64,000 nt of DNA from positions 310,001-374,000 of the forward strand of contig NZ_JACBYQ010000002.1 of assembly GCF_013408295.1 (NCBI RefSeq), written 5' to 3'. The notes under the pieces are model-generated. The model saw nothing but the letters and a program-made list of their open reading frames with translations. It ran no database searches and was not told where the DNA came from. The position numbers were made by a program, and so were the translations under genes. The stretch comes from Psychromicrobium silvestre. GTDB lineage: Bacteria; Actinomycetota; Actinomycetes; Actinomycetales; Micrococcaceae. Positions 42,142 to 49,848 of the stretch are shown here, piece after piece (within the stretch, counting starts at the first letter, position 1; every line of letters starts with the position of its first letter).

Positions 42142-43292
42142 TGCTTGCCCTGGAGCCGCTGGGCTACAAGCTCACCCAGTTCTTTCGTCAGAACCTCCAA
42201 GGAGGTAGGAGCTCCGAGGGCGTCGAGCGACGCCAGAGCAGGAGAGGTCCGCACTACCCAGCACTTTTCAGCCGTAGTCCGGTAAGCGGCATCAACTTGC
42301 TGGGATAACTCGGCAAGAGCATCTGCAGCGTTCCTCAGACGAGGAATCTCCACCGGTTCCTCAAAGGCACCAACCAGGTTAACCGGTTGATCAGAACGGA
42401 CAAAGACGACGACGGCTTCCGGAAGGGTGCGGTTAGCAAAAGTGTTCTGCTTGCCGGTTGGCATGCTAGTCACGAAAGAGTCAACGAAGGCCTCCACAGC
42501 CTCCCGCGTTGCCTCGACATCGCCAAGATTCTTCAGCAAGCCTTCCGCATCAACAGTTGCGTACCTGTAGAGAGTGGAAGAGTTGAATTCAACGGTACCG
42601 ATCATTCCAGCGCCCGCGTCCTCTTCTTCATCTTGAGCCTTGTGGTCATCCACAGCCGTGTAGTAGTCGAACTCGTTGTCTACCGCGTGCACGCTGAGCG
42701 CATGGGCAACTTGGGCAGCGGCGTCCACGTTCAGATCGGTCGAGTCGGCCACCATCCGGCCAAAGAGCGCAATGTCCACTGAGTGATCTAAATGAAGCTG
42801 CTTTTTCAGATCCGCGCTCTTGAGGTGAGCCGTCTGGTCTTCCGAATGAAAAGCGCCAATTGCGGCGTCCGCTAAATGATTGACCTGCAAGGAACTGAGG
42901 AAAAAGAGGAATCCAGACTCATCGGGTTTGGGGTCTTCTCCCTTCTTGACTCTAGCGGGTTTGAGTTTCACCCCGGCAGAGGTAAGAGTGTCAGTAGCCA
43001 GAGCGAGCGCCGATTCTAAGGAAATGTCTGGAGCCTTGGCAATGATCCTTTCACCTAGCAACTCAACCACCTGTTTGGTCCGAACGCCGAGTTGATCACT
43101 CTTCAAACGACCTTCAAAAGCCTTACGGGTCGCTCGTTTCCAGGCTTGACTAGAAACCCTGGCCCTTGGTACGCCACCATAGATAGCACTCTTTGGACTG
43201 CCGGTATCATCTCGGTTGATATTGCTCGGTGGGACAGTTTGCAGGATATTGATGTCAATGTAGGTGTGGCGCACGGAGATCTCCTTCGTCAT
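42138..43292 (-). CDS. cas7e: Cas7e (CasC/Cse4), Cascade backbone
   Basis: 384 residues from the ATG at 43290-43292, where the conserved YIDINILQTVPPSNINRDD begins. It polymerises along the crRNA as the Cascade backbone. An open frame runs 28 codons upstream but overlaps cse2 and is not family-like. No strong Shine-Dalgarno is visible, but the cse2 stop is 11 bases away, so coupled translation is likely. Confidence 0.95.
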   Translation of the reverse strand: MTKEISVRHTYIDINILQTVPPSNINRDDTGSPKSAIYGGVPRARVSSQAWKRATRKAFEGRLKSDQLGVRTKQVVELLGERIIAKAPDISLESALALATDTLTSAGVKLKPARVKKGEDPKPDESGFLFFLSSLQVNHLADAAIGAFHSEDQTAHLKSADLKKQLHLDHSVDIALFGRMVADSTDLNVDAAAQVAHALSVHAVDNEFDYYTAVDDHKAQDEEEDAGAGMIGTVEFNSSTLYRYATVDAEGLLKNLGDVEATREAVEAFVDSFVTSMPTGKQNTFANRTLPEAVVVFVRSDQPVNLVGAFEEPVEIPRLRNAADALAELSQQVDAAYRTTAEKCWVVRTSPALASLDALGAPTSLEVLTKELGELVAQRLQGKQ

Positions 43293-43303
43293 TGCTGATG
43301 TTA

Positions 43304-43933
43304 TTAGTTCTTCTCGGCGTCGTCGCCGGTACCCTGTTCGTGGCTTTGGGCAGCCCGATAAAAATCGATACCCCACCTTCGCCTCACACGATTCGCCGCA
43401 CTAGTCTGCAGCCAGTAGAGATCCTCGGCAAATTTCACATAATCTAGCGGGATATCCTTCGAACGGAATTGCTGAATAAGACCCCGGGCATGGTGCAGCG
43501 ACCCTTCCAAAGTGGAAGCGGTAGCAAGCGCCTCGAAACGCCGTCGTACGGCCTTCTCATCCCCTGGTCTGATCCAAAGCAATCCCGCCGAACGGCCAAA
43601 GGAGTTGCCGGCTTGGTGCATGCGTGGGTCTCTCTTGGATGGGTCTCTCTTAGATTGTTGATGCACTGCATAGAGAGTAATCGCCGCATAAGCCGCCTTC
43701 TCCGCATAGCTGGGCTCGCTGCGGACATTATCTCCCTCCTCATATAGATCAGCCACCGTCAACCCAATCAAGAGGGGATCATCCCCTATCGGCTTAGCCA
43801 CACCATGTCGCAACTGTGCCAAGGCCGCAACGGCCGAGCTGCGATCTCTAAGGTAGCCCTCCTGCAGTTCCTCAACTCGAGCCCGCACCACTCTTTTCAA
43901 CCGAGCAGTATTTGACTCCTCAATGTCACTCAT
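43304..43933 (-). CDS. cse2: Cse2 (CasB), Cascade small subunit
   Basis: 209 residues from ATG 43933 (GGAGCGCAGG just upstream). It is a mainly helical type I-E small subunit with LLWIRPGDEKAVRRRFEAL and DLYWLQTS segments. The first residues overlap the cse1 tail by 8 bases. A 15-bp tandem duplication at 43626-43655 gives SKRDPSKRDP inside the protein. Confidence 0.9.
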   Translation of the reverse strand: MSDIEESNTARLKRVVRARVEELQEGYLRDRSSAVAALAQLRHGVAKPIGDDPLLIGLTVADLYEEGDNVRSEPSYAEKAAYAAITLYAVHQQSKRDPSKRDPRMHQAGNSFGRSAGLLWIRPGDEKAVRRRFEALATASTLEGSLHHARGLIQQFRSKDIPLDYVKFAEDLYWLQTSAANRVRRRWGIDFYRAAQSHEQGTGDDAEKN

Positions 43934-45563
43934 CCTGCGCTCCCCTGCTCCTGGTGCCAAAAACTTCATTCATCTTGTTGTCGAATTTTTCTTCCGCGCG
44001 GGGAACATTAACGAGGTAACCATTGACCTCGCGACCTTTCCACGCCGTCACTCCCGTGGTGCTAAGCAGCTCCTGTCCTAAACCCATCACAATATTTCGT
44101 GACATAATCCGCCACTTTTCCGCAGCATCTTCACTGTCTTCTCCGGGACGAAGCGTCTTCAGCCAATGTCTATAGGGCCTATCAAGCGCAGCATAGGCCA
44201 CTTCCTCCACTCGTTGACGGTCGCCGTCGCCTTCACCTCCTGCCGCCAGCACCAGATCTTTGGCTAAGTTCCGTAAGGCCTGAACAGCCTCCTCAGCAAG
44301 CACGACGGCGTGCTCCGCTTCGGCGGCCAATGCACTATCGGTTTCGCTCAACAACGCGAGAGAGACATTGAGTCGATCATCAAGGACCTCACCAACCGTC
44401 GAGTTATTTTGGTCGGGATAGAGGACTCCAATCGCTCTCAATGAGACAAAGGAATTTCGATCCAGATACCCAAGATTCAACAAGCTGCTGATCCAGCTAA
44501 TAACTCCAGGCGGGATTGTGTTCTCTGGATCATTAGCCGACGCCGCTTGCGATTTCTTTGGAAGAAGCGCGGAAATTCCGCGCCAGAAGAGGCGGGATGG
44601 GTTGTGAGGTCGGGGAGTGTAGATCGGGGTTCGCCCCAGAGTCCTCTCCTGGCTAGGACTGCGACGCCAAGCCGTCATGGGCTCTTCCCCGAAAAGATCC
44701 AGGGTTGCAATTTTGTCACCATTGCTCACTAGGCATCGCACAACCGAATCGGAATCGAAGAAAAGCCGGACTCTCCGGCTCTGCCAGGTGTAGAGGTCCA
44801 CAGGTCCGGTAGGAAGCCGTCCTTCGACTTCTTCCGCAGGACCGAAATGAGGTTTCTCCCAAGGCGGCAGATCGTCGGGATCATTGGCTTCACGCTCGGC
44901 AGGTACTACTAAGTTCAGCAACAGAGTCTCGCGTAAGTTCCTGCCCTCAATCATCACCCCACCGAGACGCCCCGCCAATCCGACGCCAATGCCATACCCC
45001 TTGCCATTCTTCACTCGGGGGTCACCGACCGCACCGGACTTGATTCCTGAGTAGTCGAAGGCTTGAGTGTTGATCAGCCACCGACTAGCTTCCGCGAAAC
45101 TCAACCGTTCCAGACCCGAACCCGCCCGGGTGGTGAACAACCTGTTGTTTGCCGGAACGTCGAAAACGAGGAGTGCGATCTCTTTATCTTCGTTCTTCTC
45201 TGTGTGTAGATCCGCCACCTGGAAGAAAGGCTCTTCTGAGTGCAGCAAGTCGAAGCGGTCACGAAAGCGATCCAGATAGGAATCAATCTCCTTGAGCGGC
45301 AAGCCACTCTGCCACAGCTCCTGCCAGTCTTGCTCCGAACTAAAGTCCTCGTCAAGACTGCGATAAAGGATCGCTAGCAATAGCCGGAAGATGGCAAACC
45401 CCTGGGTGGGCAGCTCACCTACTAGCTGGGCTATTTTCTCTGCCTCATGGAAGGCCTGCGTCAACGAGACCTCAGCAACCTTGCCGTCGAGATAGCGCAC
45501 TTGAACCCATGGTTGATCGATCAGGTTAAAGCTATCTGCTGCCTCTTCTACGGCGTCAGGCAT
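43926..45563 (-). CDS. cse1: Cse1 (CasA/Cas8e), Cascade large subunit
   Basis: 545 residues. It begins with FNLIDQPWVQVRYLDG, the type I-E large-subunit opening, and includes the later LFHSEEPFFQV-like segment. It recognises the PAM and helps recruit Cas3. Its start overlaps the cas3 stop by 8 bases. Confidence 0.93.
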   Translation of the reverse strand: MPDAVEEAADSFNLIDQPWVQVRYLDGKVAEVSLTQAFHEAEKIAQLVGELPTQGFAIFRLLLAILYRSLDEDFSSEQDWQELWQSGLPLKEIDSYLDRFRDRFDLLHSEEPFFQVADLHTEKNEDKEIALLVFDVPANNRLFTTRAGSGLERLSFAEASRWLINTQAFDYSGIKSGAVGDPRVKNGKGYGIGVGLAGRLGGVMIEGRNLRETLLLNLVVPAEREANDPDDLPPWEKPHFGPAEEVEGRLPTGPVDLYTWQSRRVRLFFDSDSVVRCLVSNGDKIATLDLFGEEPMTAWRRSPSQERTLGRTPIYTPRPHNPSRLFWRGISALLPKKSQAASANDPENTIPPGVISWISSLLNLGYLDRNSFVSLRAIGVLYPDQNNSTVGEVLDDRLNVSLALLSETDSALAAEAEHAVVLAEEAVQALRNLAKDLVLAAGGEGDGDRQRVEEVAYAALDRPYRHWLKTLRPGEDSEDAAEKWRIMSRNIVMGLGQELLSTTGVTAWKGREVNGYLVNVPRAEEKFDNKMNEVFGTRSRGAQDE

Positions 45564-48456
45564 CCTTCATCACATCCAATCCCATCTTTTCGTCGTACCT
45601 CAGGGTGTATTCGTTAAGTTGGAAGGTTCGCTCGGAATTGAAAACCAAAGCCAGCTCGCCACGTAATTCGTGGGATCCGGCCCACTCCGGGAAGTGCACC
45701 AGAGTTTCCCGCTCCAGAGTGGAGATCAGTGCGTCGATCTTCCCTCCAGCACACATCCAAGCTGGCAGGGATAGGGAGCAGCCTAGGATTACCTTGGCCA
45801 GCCAAGATGACGGCGCTTGATTCAAAGGAAGTGGTAAGCCCCCCTTATCGGCCAACCACGGCGGCGTGGTGAACTCACCGTCATCGTTCCGGTAAACGAC
45901 CAGCACCTCCAGCGTTTCTGGAGCATCGCGAACCGCAGCCTGGCCTTTGATTTCTTCCCTGAGATCGCCCACTCCAATATTGTTCCAGTCCACCAGGCTG
46001 GTGTGCTTCGAATCTGTGGGAACGTTGCTAAGCCGGAAATCTTCGGCCTCATCCTGTTTTCGCCGCACTTGAGCGGCGTGTCCTTGTTGGGCGATAGACA
46101 TTGCAACTTGCCATTCGGGAATTCCCAGCTTTTCTGGGCCATAAACCTTTTGTACAAGTACAGGTATATCTGCTGGCACCGACAAAATACTACGTTCTGC
46201 GAGTACCGCGAGCGTACGATAAAGAATATGTGGGTGATAGATCCGCTGATAGCTCTTCTGCGGCTCGGGAAGCGTAGCGTTCCATTCCACGCCTGTGAGG
46301 AATAGCTGAGCTTGCCGCAATTTGACGGGTCGTTCGTTCTGGCCCTCACCACGCGGATGCCTATGCAGCCTTCCGGAGCGTTGAAAGAGCAGATCAATAG
46401 GAGCCAGATCACTCACCATGATGTCAAAATCGATGTCAAGAGACTGCTCGATAACCTGAGATGCCACCACAATTGCTTTGACCGGCCGGCCCTTCGCTCT
46501 TCTCAGCGAGCCGAATTTATCCAATAACTCACTATCTTTAGCTAGGCGATCTGCAGCTAAAAATCTGGAATGTGCCACGATTATTTCGGTGTCATCACCG
46601 ACTGCTCCTCGAAGATATCGTGCAGTTTCCTGGACTCTCCGAACTGTATTGTGGATGACGGCAGCGCATCCGCCGTCTTGGAGCGCATTCTGGAGCGTCT
46701 GCGCTATTGCTGCCGGGCCGTCGTCGAGCCTTCCAAGTGCTATTTCGACAGTTCGGTCATCTGCTTCGGGAAGCGCTACTGCTGGTAGTTCACCTAAACG
46801 AGTGTGAGTGATCGCTGGATAGCCAATGTCGCCCGAAAGGAACTTATAGGTATCTTGTAGAGTCCGCTTTTCCACCTTTTTGAGGGTGCCTCCCCCTAAC
46901 CCACGACGGCGACCCTCCTCATAGGCGAGGACCATGTCCATTCGCTGGTCTCCGGGAAGGGTCGCAGAGAGCAACACAACCGGGACGCTATAAGCGCCTA
47001 ACCAGTGCAGCACCTGATTGAGGTAGACGTTCATATAAGCGGAATACGCGTGTGCTTCGTCGATGATCACCACCTTGCCTGCCAAAGCCAGGTGCCGGAG
47101 CATAAGATGTTTGCTTTTCAGGGCTAGGAACAGACCTTGGTCGATGGTGCCGACCATGACATTAGCTAACGGTCCACGTTTCCCATCCGAAAGCCACCGA
47201 TGGGCAATAGCATCATCATCCGATATGCCCTTTCTGCCATCAGCTTGGTCTTGTCCGATTGATCGGAAATATGCATCCCTAAGCAGCCCCTCATACTGCT
47301 TATTGAGACGGGATTTTCCGTGTGCCAGATACAAGGTACTGAGCGTAGGTACCAATCTCAGCCATTCTTGGGTTCTGGCGAGCATGGCATCCGTAGTTGC
47401 TTGAGTAGGCAACGCAATGAAGATTCCTCCAGCCTTTGTCTTAGCAGCAAGAATCTCGGCGGCTGCTAACGCAGCTTCCGTTTTTCCAGAACCCATCTGT
47501 GATTCGAGGATCAGAAGTTCGGCTTGGTTTGTGGATCTAGCTACCTCGCTGAGAACTCTTTGAAGAGGCCGAGGCCTTGCCCCTGCCGGTAACGAAAATC
47601 TCTTCGCAAAGTGTTCGTTAATGTCCGAAGGAGGACTGTTCAACAGCCAGGGGCCAGGGAGGTTGAGCTCGTTCCATGCCTTGCTGAGACGCTCCGAAGC
47701 GCCTTCCACGGGAATTTGTCCAGGCGGCGAATAAGGGAAATACTGTTCATTGCTTGCAATCCAATCCGCCACGATGACCAGGCCGCTGAGCAGAACTTGA
47801 ATTGGTTGCGGAAGCCCGGTCTCCTTCAACACGGGCAGGTCTTCTTCGTGTAGGAGCAGGCCTTTGGCTCGATCCAAATATTCTCGTCTGACCTCAGACC
47901 AGAGACCACGACCAACGAGCCGACCCATGAATCGAATCTCCTCTATGTCATGATTTCGCAAGGGTCTGCCGTGATGTGAGCCAATAATCGAGGCGTACTG
48001 ATTTGCAGCTAGCTCTTGAAAGCCCTGTGTTTCACTGAGCCAATCTCTCATCGCCAGGTAGCTCACGAGTTCATGCCTAGCCCGACGGCGCTCGGTCGTT
48101 TCTCTGAGAGTCCGGTCCATAGAAAGACCCGCGTTAATCATCGAATCGGCGAGCATGGGGACTTGGACAGCGAAAGCTGGCGAGACTTTGCCAATGTCGT
48201 GAGTACCTGCTAGCCAGGCATAAACTCTCCGAGCTCTGTCCTGGTCCCCACCGAATGGGGCGGAGATGGATACTTTGAGATTTTCAGGAACCCAGGTTTC
48301 CCATAATTTTGTGGCGACAGCAGCGGAGTCATCAAGGTGTTGATAAAGCGGAAGCCAGCCGACTAATTTCTGATGTGTCTCGGGATCCATCACACTCTTA
48401 GCCCAAACAGAGCGGGCTTGACGGCTTAGAGGAGTCACGCCGTCGTCACTGCTCAT
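45556..48456 (-). CDS. cas3: Cas3, HD nuclease-helicase
   Basis: 966 residues, first gene of the cas operon. The N-terminal HD domain has His86-Asp87 in GTHDIGK and His161-His162 in GSHHGRP. The superfamily 2 helicase has Walker A QMGSGKTE (about 320-327), DEAH at 466-469, SAT near 497-499 and a later QRSGRLHRH-like motif VI. All catalytic motifs seem intact, so the effector should unwind and degrade target DNA. The ATG has GTGGAG upstream. Confidence 0.96.
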   Translation of the reverse strand: MSSDDGVTPLSRQARSVWAKSVMDPETHQKLVGWLPLYQHLDDSAAVATKLWETWVPENLKVSISAPFGGDQDRARRVYAWLAGTHDIGKVSPAFAVQVPMLADSMINAGLSMDRTLRETTERRRARHELVSYLAMRDWLSETQGFQELAANQYASIIGSHHGRPLRNHDIEEIRFMGRLVGRGLWSEVRREYLDRAKGLLLHEEDLPVLKETGLPQPIQVLLSGLVIVADWIASNEQYFPYSPPGQIPVEGASERLSKAWNELNLPGPWLLNSPPSDINEHFAKRFSLPAGARPRPLQRVLSEVARSTNQAELLILESQMGSGKTEAALAAAEILAAKTKAGGIFIALPTQATTDAMLARTQEWLRLVPTLSTLYLAHGKSRLNKQYEGLLRDAYFRSIGQDQADGRKGISDDDAIAHRWLSDGKRGPLANVMVGTIDQGLFLALKSKHLMLRHLALAGKVVIIDEAHAYSAYMNVYLNQVLHWLGAYSVPVVLLSATLPGDQRMDMVLAYEEGRRRGLGGGTLKKVEKRTLQDTYKFLSGDIGYPAITHTRLGELPAVALPEADDRTVEIALGRLDDGPAAIAQTLQNALQDGGCAAVIHNTVRRVQETARYLRGAVGDDTEIIVAHSRFLAADRLAKDSELLDKFGSLRRAKGRPVKAIVVASQVIEQSLDIDFDIMVSDLAPIDLLFQRSGRLHRHPRGEGQNERPVKLRQAQLFLTGVEWNATLPEPQKSYQRIYHPHILYRTLAVLAERSILSVPADIPVLVQKVYGPEKLGIPEWQVAMSIAQQGHAAQVRRKQDEAEDFRLSNVPTDSKHTSLVDWNNIGVGDLREEIKGQAAVRDAPETLEVLVVYRNDDGEFTTPPWLADKGGLPLPLNQAPSSWLAKVILGCSLSLPAWMCAGGKIDALISTLERETLVHFPEWAGSHELRGELALVFNSERTFQLNEYTLRYDEKMGLDVMKDA

Positions 48457-48503
48457 TCATCTCCACCCTATCTTCAGGTCGGTGGATAAATCTTGGTTGA
48501 GGC

Positions 48504-48531
48504 AGCGTACCACAAGAGTTTTTATGGTCAA
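48504..48531 (-). promoter_or_regulatory. Candidate promoter of the cas operon
   Basis: Minus strand TTGACC (48531-48526), 16-base spacer, extended -10 TGGTACGCT (hexamer at 48509-48504). The predicted start is roughly 40 bases before the cas3 ATG. It is a match by eye only. Confidence 0.45.
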
Positions 48532-48727
48532 TACAGTTGAACTTTTGTCCTTGTTGGAGATGCCGTCAGTGCTTGGTCCGCTGATTCGAGAGCACTCAGC
48601 AGTATCAACGAAAGGCACTAGCCTGACTCCGGCAGAGAGTCGAAGGAGTACCGAGAGGACGTGCTGAGCCGCTCCGTTGACGAGTCGGGCGCTGTGCTGC
48701 CGAAGCCAAAGTAGATTGTTTCAAGAC
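48532..48727. other. Gap between the cas promoter and a small frame
   Basis: About 200 bases upstream of the cas promoter. It contains no convincing gene and no repeat. Promoter or binding sites for cas control could be here but none was recognised. Confidence 0.4.
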
Positions 48728-48847
48728 TTACTCGTGCGGGAACACTTCCATCCTCAGAACCATTGGCGCCTCCGGTATCTTGCCGAGGTTCACTAGTTCC
48801 TCAATGATGGGCCTCTCTTCTGCATCAGATCGGGATTCAGTGCGCAT
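48728..48847 (-). CDS. Possible small protein downstream of relE
   Basis: 39-codon frame (MRTESRSDAEERPIIEE start, VFPHE end) with a strong GGGAGGAG ribosome site seven bases before the ATG. It is in the same frame as the relE gene: after the relE TAG the frame stays open, so the present small frame could also be a gene remnant whose front was lost. Not recognised. Confidence 0.35.
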   Translation of the reverse strand: MRTESRSDAEERPIIEELVNLGKIPEAPMVLRMEVFPHE

Positions 48848-48916
48848 ATCCGGCTCCTCCCACTTAGCCGAAAAATTGCCAACGGTTTCGACTGCTGCAT
48901 CTACTGCACGGGGTAG

Positions 48917-49174
48917 CTACTTTTCATAAATGTGACGCCGGTAACCAGCGGCCACAACGACAATAGTTAGCCGACCATCTTCAACGCGGTAGAGCACGCG
49001 ATAGTCGCCAGTTCTAACACGCCACTCAACTCGGCCAACAAGCTTCTTAGCACCCGGTGGTCGCGGTGTCTCTGCCAACAACTCGATCGCTGCTTGTACT
49101 CGCCGCCGGGCTTCCGGTGAAAGCTTACGAAGCTGACGGCAAGCTGACGGCAAGATCTCAATCTGATAGGTCAT
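48917..49174 (-). CDS. RelE/ParE-family toxin
   Basis: 85 residues from the ATG at 49174, which overlaps the antitoxin stop by four bases. It has the RelE core: YQIEILPSACRQLRKL, then RRVQAAIELL, GVWRVRTGDYRVLY and VVAAGYRRHIY with the basic and tyrosine residues of ribosome-dependent mRNA interferases. It is expected to be neutralised by the Phd-like partner. Confidence 0.88.
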   Translation of the reverse strand: MTYQIEILPSACRQLRKLSPEARRRVQAAIELLAETPRPPGAKKLVGRVEWRVRTGDYRVLYRVEDGRLTIVVVAAGYRRHIYEK

Positions 49175-49437
49175 GCCAGACCCAGGTCGCGCTTCACCGT
49201 CTCCCAGGGGATAGGTTGAGCTCCGGTTTCTTCCACTTCTCTCCATGCCGCGTCTACGGCCCGGATGTCCGCCAAGTCCTCGGCGTCCTCGATCAGCTGA
49301 TTCAGCTGATCAGCGTCCACCACGGCGGCAACCTGCTTGCCACGTCTGGTCAAATACACCGGTTCTTTACGGGCTTCGTCAACGACTGTTCCTAAGTGAT
49401 TGCTTGCTCGGGTGATGGTAATTTCACTCATATACAT
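49171..49437 (-). CDS. Phd/YefM-family antitoxin
   Basis: 88 residues. The N-terminal DNA-binding core has ITITRASNHLGTVVDEARKE and VYLTRRGKQVAAVVDADQL. The C-terminal acidic tail should wrap the toxin. Start is ATG 49437 or an ATG two codons later. An inverted repeat overlaps the start and is the probable auto-operator. Confidence 0.9.
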   Translation of the reverse strand: MYMSEITITRASNHLGTVVDEARKEPVYLTRRGKQVAAVVDADQLNQLIEDAEDLADIRAVDAAWREVEETGAQPIPWETVKRDLGLA

Positions 49438-49458
49438 ATTTTAGCTCAAAATGTATGT
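49434..49458. promoter_or_regulatory. Probable toxin-antitoxin operator
   Basis: ACATATTTT on the left and AAAATGTATGT on the right form an imperfect inverted repeat over the antitoxin start. Such AT-rich palindromes are the usual Phd/YefM auto-repression sites. Confidence 0.5.
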
Positions 49459-49848
49459 TACGGAGATAATCACTATAGTTAGGATTTGGCAGAAGGAAAG
49501 AGCCAGAAATGGCTGTCTTGCGGTGAAGTCAGCTCCCGCATAGCCTGCCTAGGCGAGTGCCCGGTCCAGCAAAGTGGATCTCAACGAGACGACAACGCCC
49601 CGATGTTCACCTGGCTTGACCTCGTCAGCCTCAGGATCTGGTCCCGAGTACGAAGCGACCGCCTCACTCCATCCGTGCTGCTCGCCAAGAACCTGCGGTG
49701 GGTGACGCCACCTGAGCTCTATACCGCCCGCGAGCGGTTCAGTAGACGATATACCTGCATAGCGAAATACGAACTGGCAGGAAAAGGAATCGAGGACCCC
49801 GGAGAAGTTGGCTTAATCGCCTCAAACGGGATGTCGAGTCGCTCAAAT
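49459..49848. other. Unassigned spacer between toxin-antitoxin and array 2
   Basis: About 390 bases. A long plus-strand frame begins near 49486 and runs into the CRISPR array, but it has no recognisable domain and is very likely spurious. The stretch MFTWLDLVSLRIW lacks a ribosome site. It could be decayed transposon or phage DNA; no terminal repeats were seen. Confidence 0.4.
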
